Assembly (NCBI RefSeq): GCF_021730395.1
Contig: NC_069364.1
Span: 77,555,501 to 77,619,500, forward strand
Source of the DNA: Mercenaria mercenaria
Lineage: Eukaryota; Mollusca; Bivalvia; Venerida; Veneridae
DNA length: 64,000 nucleotides
Direction of reading: 5' to 3'
In this document: one piece after another, positions 59,504-64,000 of the stretch
Position numbering within the stretch: position 1 is the first letter of the stretch
Layout: every line of letters begins with the position of its first letter
The notes under the pieces: model-generated
Seen by the model: the letters and a program-made list of their open reading frames with translations, nothing else
What the model was told of the DNA's origin: nothing
The model's database searches: none
Made by a program: the position numbers and the translations under genes

Positions 59504-62500
59504 TCATGTAAGAACTAAGTTTGTTAGAAGTTCTCTCACTGCTGGGTAGATTGCACATTCTGTACTAGAGTGAAACCGTTCCATGAACCTCTTCAGATGC
59601 TGCGAAACCTGCTGTAGGTTCGCATTAGGTAGTGTGGGTCCTTTCTCAACAAGGGTGATGGTGTTGTCTTGTATATTGTAAAGAAGCGGTATTGTGATAG
59701 TTTGGGGGTCAGGTTGTTGTTGTTGTTGGGGTTGTTGCTGGGCCATTGGAACATTAATTCTTGTCAGCTGCAGCTGTAACAGATGATGAAATGAGAACAA
59801 TGAAATTATCTGTATATTCCCTAACTTACACCCTCTCCTTAATAAACACCAGTCATATTTTCGCAAAAAATATTTTTTTGTTAAATGAGATCATAACTGA
59901 ATACCAGCACTATAGTAGAGCCATAACTATTAAAATTCATTCCATACAAGTTTGAATTATAGTTTATATTTACTAAACAAATGTAAAAGAAACATTTTAA
60001 GGGCCTTAATAAATGCACACACACCAACACCATTTCCATGTGTCGGTAAGGGAATATATGATTATTATTTTTTACATGAACTGTAGGGAATGCTAAATAT
60101 TCTGGTGCGTCTAAGAAATGGACCAATGAGACATCAGATAAATTCCATTCTTACTGGGGTTTCAAGTCCAAATTTATAGAACAAGAATTTCTAGACCAGT
60201 CTCAGAATATTGCCCTAAGACTGGTTGATTTCAAATTTAAGATTAGAATAAACTAGTCCGATGCCTGGGATTTTAGACTGGTCTCCCAATGGACAAGTAG
60301 AATTTCACCAAATATTATACTATATATTAACCACTGTACAGATGAGTAGAAAATAGTTTTTGGCAAATATGGACAAGTAATTAAAAATCACATTTCCCCC
60401 CATTTGTACTTACCATAAGGATCATTTTCTGAACAACAACAATAGCCGGTGTGCCCGCTGGGGCCATGTGTGCATATGCTGGCGGCACAGTCAGTAATAG
60501 CTGCACCGACCATTTCAAGCTTCGATCCTGGTTTGGCATCTGTAGAATATATCACACATTTTTGAAAATAACTTTTGCAAACTTAAAACAAAGAAATGTA
60601 AATAGAACAGATACTTTTCAAAGACCTGTTAGCACTTTTTATCATAAGATTTAATAATAGCTGTATTTCAATACAAGAGCTGTCCGTAAGACAGCCAATG
60701 CAAGACTATTTGAATTATTGTCCCAGAAGCAGGAATATTACCCTAAATGTTAAAATATCAACCCAGTATCTGCATTAGTTTTGGAGATGCTAAGTTCAAA
60801 AGAGGACACAATTTTGCAAAATACATGTCAGAGTTATAGGACTTGATGCTATGACCAAGTTTTATAAACCAAAAGAAATGTGTCAAGTTTCAATTCAATA
60901 TTTGCATTAGTTTTTGAGATAGTAACTCGCATTCAAAATTTTACCCATATTTTCTAAGTCCAAAAGGGGGCATAATTTGGTCAAAATGCATGTTGGGGTT
61001 ATGGAAATTAATGTTATCACCTATATCTATAACCCCCGAAGACATACTTGTAGAGTTAATTTAATACCTGTATTAATTTTGGAGATAGTAACTTGCACAC
61101 AAAAATTTAACCAGGATTTTCTAAGTCCAAAAGAGGGCATAATTTGGCCAAAATACAAGTCAGAATTATGGGACTTGACCCAGTGAGGTTGGAAATTGAT
61201 CAAGAAAAAGAGAAAGTAAGTTTCAAAGCTACATGCCTTTAAGTAATAGCTATATGTACTTGCACACAAAACTTTAACCATGATTTTCTTAGTCTAAAAG
61301 GGGGCATAATCTGACCAAACTGCATGTCAGAGTTATGGGACTTGATGCTATCACCTAGTTTTAAACCCCCAAGAAACATGTGTTTTTCAATTCAATATCT
61401 GCATTAGTTTTGGAGATAGTAACTTGCCTGCAAAACTTTAACCAGGATTTTCGAAGTCCAAAAGGGGACATAATTTAGCCAAAATACATGTCAGATATAT
61501 GGGACTTGACCCAGTGAGGTTGGTAATTGATCTTGAAAAAGAAAAAATAAGTTTCAAAGCTATATGCCTTTAAATGAAAGCCATAAGTACTTGCATGCAA
61601 AACTTTAACCCGGTTGTGACATTGACGCTGGCGCCAGGGTGAGTAGAATAGCTAGACTATTCTTCAAACAGTCAAGCTAAAAAACTACATTTTTCTAGAT
61701 TTTTCAATATCAATACATAGAGTTCACTGGAAGTTAGAAATGTGACATTCGAGAATAATGTAATCTAGGCCATAATCCTCTGATTCCTCTCACAGTCCTC
61801 GTTTGCATATCAGTTCTAATATCATAATCTGTGTTTACATACAAGTTCCAGCCTCACAATTTTTAATTTACATACCAGTTCTAATCTCATAATCTCTAAT
61901 TACACACCAGTTCTAATCTCATAATCTTTGTTATCATACCATTCTAGATGCATAATTTGTGTTTACATACCAGTTCTAGTCTCATAATCTTTGTTATCAT
62001 ACCACTCTAGATGCATAATTTGTGTTTACATACCAGTTCTAGTCTCATAATCTTTGTCATCGTACCATGCTAGATGCATAATTTGTGTTTACATACCAGT
62101 TCTAGTCTCACAACCTTTGTCATCATACCATGCTAGATGCATAATTTGTGTTTACATACCAGTTCTAGTCTCATAATACCATTCTAGATGCACAATTTGT
62201 GTTTACATACCAGTTCTAGTCTCATAATCTTTGTTATCATACCATTCTAGATGCATAATTTGTGTTTACGTACCAGTTCTAGTCTCATAATCTGTATCAC
62301 ATCTTTCAGTATCCTGATCTGTGCCTTCAATAACCTGCTGAAAGCTGTCAGTGAGTTGGACTTATATGGTGGACATGCAACCTGAAACAAAAACAACATC
62401 ACATCTGTATCTATAGAGCAGCTCTACTTGGTACGAAACATGAATTTTTAAGTTCTGATAAAATGGTGATGGGGGTAACACATGCTTCTGGGCATCATCT

Positions 62501-64000
62501 CCTTGGAAAAAAACATTAACATTCTGGAAGCCAACTGGACTACTTGTCACAAAAGGGCTAGAACCCACCGAGGTGAAGGTCAAGTGATTTGAAGAAAGTC
62601 ACCTAAACCATTCGGACATGGAAGCCCTGTAATTTTATGAAGACAGTTTATAAAAAAACTCTAAAATCTGATATTAATGTAATTACCTTTAGATCAAAAT
62701 ATTTCTCAAATATTTGTATTTCTTCTTGAGACCACTGATCCATGTATTCTGTAAAGAAAACAACATTAACCTGCAGAAATAGTAAATGGACTGGCCTCAT
62801 ACTCTTCAAATGCTTTATCAGAACGTGTCAAGGTAGCTAAGAAAACACACCACTTTCTCTACAATCGTTCTTTTTGTGACAGTTTTACAACTTTCAACTT
62901 CCACTTACCAAGACTAACATTATTTACAGTTTTACATTGCTCAAAATAATCACTGGTTGTATTTTCTATCTAAACAGCTAAAGCTTTAGGTACAATGTTA
63001 CTTGTGGCAAATGTTTTTAAATAAATAGACTCTTGTTTCTTATCCTGAGAAAGTTTATATTGTGTGTTATTGTTTTCTTTTTTTCTTACAATCTGTACAG
63101 ATAAACTAACCTGGCAGTGGCTGTATTTTCATGTGTAGTGACTGCAGGTTTGAAGTATTCAATGACACACGGAACTGTAGTGTCTCAGCCTTGAACACAT
63201 TTACACCTGGCTCTGGTGCTTGAATATTTGTTAACTACAACAAACATGTATTCATTGTTCAAAAAACAGATTTGTCAAAGAAATTGTTCCTTTTTTAGTA
63301 TCAATTTTGAAACCTTGCTCGAAACTCAACCATATTGTAAGGAATGACACTTCAAATTGAGACAGAAAGTAATATAATAAAGTTTTATTTTTTTACACAT
63401 TGACAATGTTACTTGCCCTTCATAAGGTATACCTCAACATGTGTGAAGTCATTAAATCTAGAACATGTATCTTAATTAAGTTGAGACAATCCACGAATTG
63501 AATCCCAATGAACAAGTAAAGTTACCATTCATTTTATGTTCAAAAGTTGAAATCCACAATTCATATCCCCACGAAATTGCTGTTCTGGCCAAAACCACAA
63601 AATTTCATGCCCACGAAATTAAATGATTTTACAGTATAAAAGTAAAATTATGAAATAAGAGCAAAATTGTGAAGAAACAGCAGAAATGTGAAATAACACC
63701 AAAACTGTGAAATAAGAAATTATAAAATAGAGAAAATATGAACTATCAAAATTGTGAAATAACAGCATAGTTAAAATAACAACAATACTGTGAAATAATA
63801 GTAAAACTGAATAAAGAATAACTGCTACATGAATATCATTTGATATACAAAATGATACAGGAACATCAAGCTTACATGTTTCTCTTGACCAATAACCCTT
63901 GCTATATGTCTTCTTAAGAACTTGCAGCCCAAGAATCTCTCCAGTGGGGACAATGGCACGTGATACGGCAGCTGCTGCAGAGGTGTCTGTTTCAGTAGAT
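59504..64000 (-). CDS. MED14: Mediator subunit 14, 3' end (partial)
   Basis: Six exons on the minus strand with matching phases: 64000-63876 (cut by the edge), 63234-63111, 62748-62687, 62381-62274, 60539-60414, 59773-59504 (stop). They give about 205 residues that align from end to end with the C-terminus of animal MED14: LSPLERFLGCKFLRRHI; a segment with GVNVFKAETLQFRVSLN; QWSQEEIQIFEKYFDL; AFSRLLKAQIRILKDV; LKWSVQLLLTVPP; and finally ECAIYPAVRELLTNL. A Gln-rich insert (MAQQQPQQQQQPDPQ) lies at the start of the last exon. MED14 is the backbone that joins the head, middle and tail modules of Mediator in the nucleus. The 5' four-fifths of the gene lie beyond the right edge. Confidence 0.92.
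60677..61670 (-). repeat. Tandem repeat in MED14 intron (~230-bp unit, four copies)
   Basis: Starts with the hairpin AAGAGCTGTCCGTAAGACAGC. Units share 'aagtccaaaagggggcataa', 'gcattagttttggagatagt' and 'gttatgggacttgatgctat'. The far end is 'gctggcgccagggtgagtag'. Confidence 0.65.
61800..62290 (-). repeat. Minisatellite carrying copies of a 5' splice site
   Basis: About seven direct copies of a ~63-bp unit. On the minus strand, each has ATTATGAGACTAGAACTG followed by GTATGTAAACAC, that is, the last ~20 bp of MED14 exon 62381-62274 plus its donor. The real junction is GTACGT; the copies mostly have GTATGT. Confidence 0.85.
63476..63636 (-). mobile_element. MITE, 'TACTGTAAAATCATTTAAT' family, inverted
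   Basis: In a MED14 intron. The right end is AATTAAATGATTTTACAGTA, with 'tttcatgcccacgaaatt' inside. This is the inverse of the copy at 54,589. Confidence 0.65.
63640..63815 (-). repeat. Short minisatellite 'tgtgaaataacag'
   Basis: About ten loosely conserved copies of an ~18-bp unit containing GTGAAATAA, in the first visible MED14 intron. Confidence 0.6.

Noticed and set aside
1-64000. CRISPR arrays, operons or prokaryotic features
   Set aside because: The spliced genes and SINE/LINE content show animal DNA; the tandem repeats have no spacer structure.

Overview
The window is eukaryotic nuclear DNA: AT-rich, genes split by GT-AG introns, and dense in repeats. Repeat types that I recognise as typical of bivalve molluscs (the 'AACAAGAGGGCCATGATGGC' hairpin-ended families, the GAGCCGTGCCAT MITE, tRNA-headed SINEs with a GTGCGACGTTAAA tail, CTGTAAAATCATTTAATTTCGTGG MITEs) point to a marine clam, perhaps a venerid. 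The species cannot be fixed from the sequence alone.

Layout. 2.3-6.1 kb, minus strand: last three exons of CCDC174. 6.5-9.6 kb: tandem and inverted copies of a hairpin-ended repeat. 11.7-15.3 kb, plus strand: last five exons of a ubiquitin-specific protease. 16.47-24.90 kb: an 8.4-kb foldback element whose two inverted arms are built of GCCAGAGTA-type subrepeats and which is flanked by a perfect 9-bp target duplication; it carries nested insertions (MITE, Tc1 remnant, SINE, a smaller foldback, a LINE piece). 25.0-25.95 kb: 5'-truncated LINE. 26-36 kb: gene-poor and repeat-rich. 36.05-41.67 kb: a nearly full-length APE/RT LINE with a 2A-like motif, followed by a 5'-truncated relative that has its own target duplication. 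44.67-50.58 kb, plus strand: an acyl-CoA thioesterase / bile-acid-CoA:amino-acid N-acyltransferase (ACOT/BAAT) family gene with a Cys nucleophile, associated with a ~700-bp direct duplication. 51.15-51.8 kb: another foldback. 52.3-55.8 kb, minus strand: a four-coding-exon gene for a small secreted Cys-rich protein, with two decayed copies of its third exon. 58.4-64 kb, minus strand: the 3' end of MED14 (Mediator), running off the right edge.

The genes have unrelated roles (RNA-associated nuclear protein, deubiquitination, acyl-CoA metabolism, secretion, transcription), so this is a chance neighbourhood rather than a pathway cluster. The strongest candidates for something not described before are the giant foldback element with 9-bp duplication, the small Cys-rich secreted protein with decaying exon copies, and the MED14 intron minisatellite that has copied the exon's own 5' splice site at least six times.
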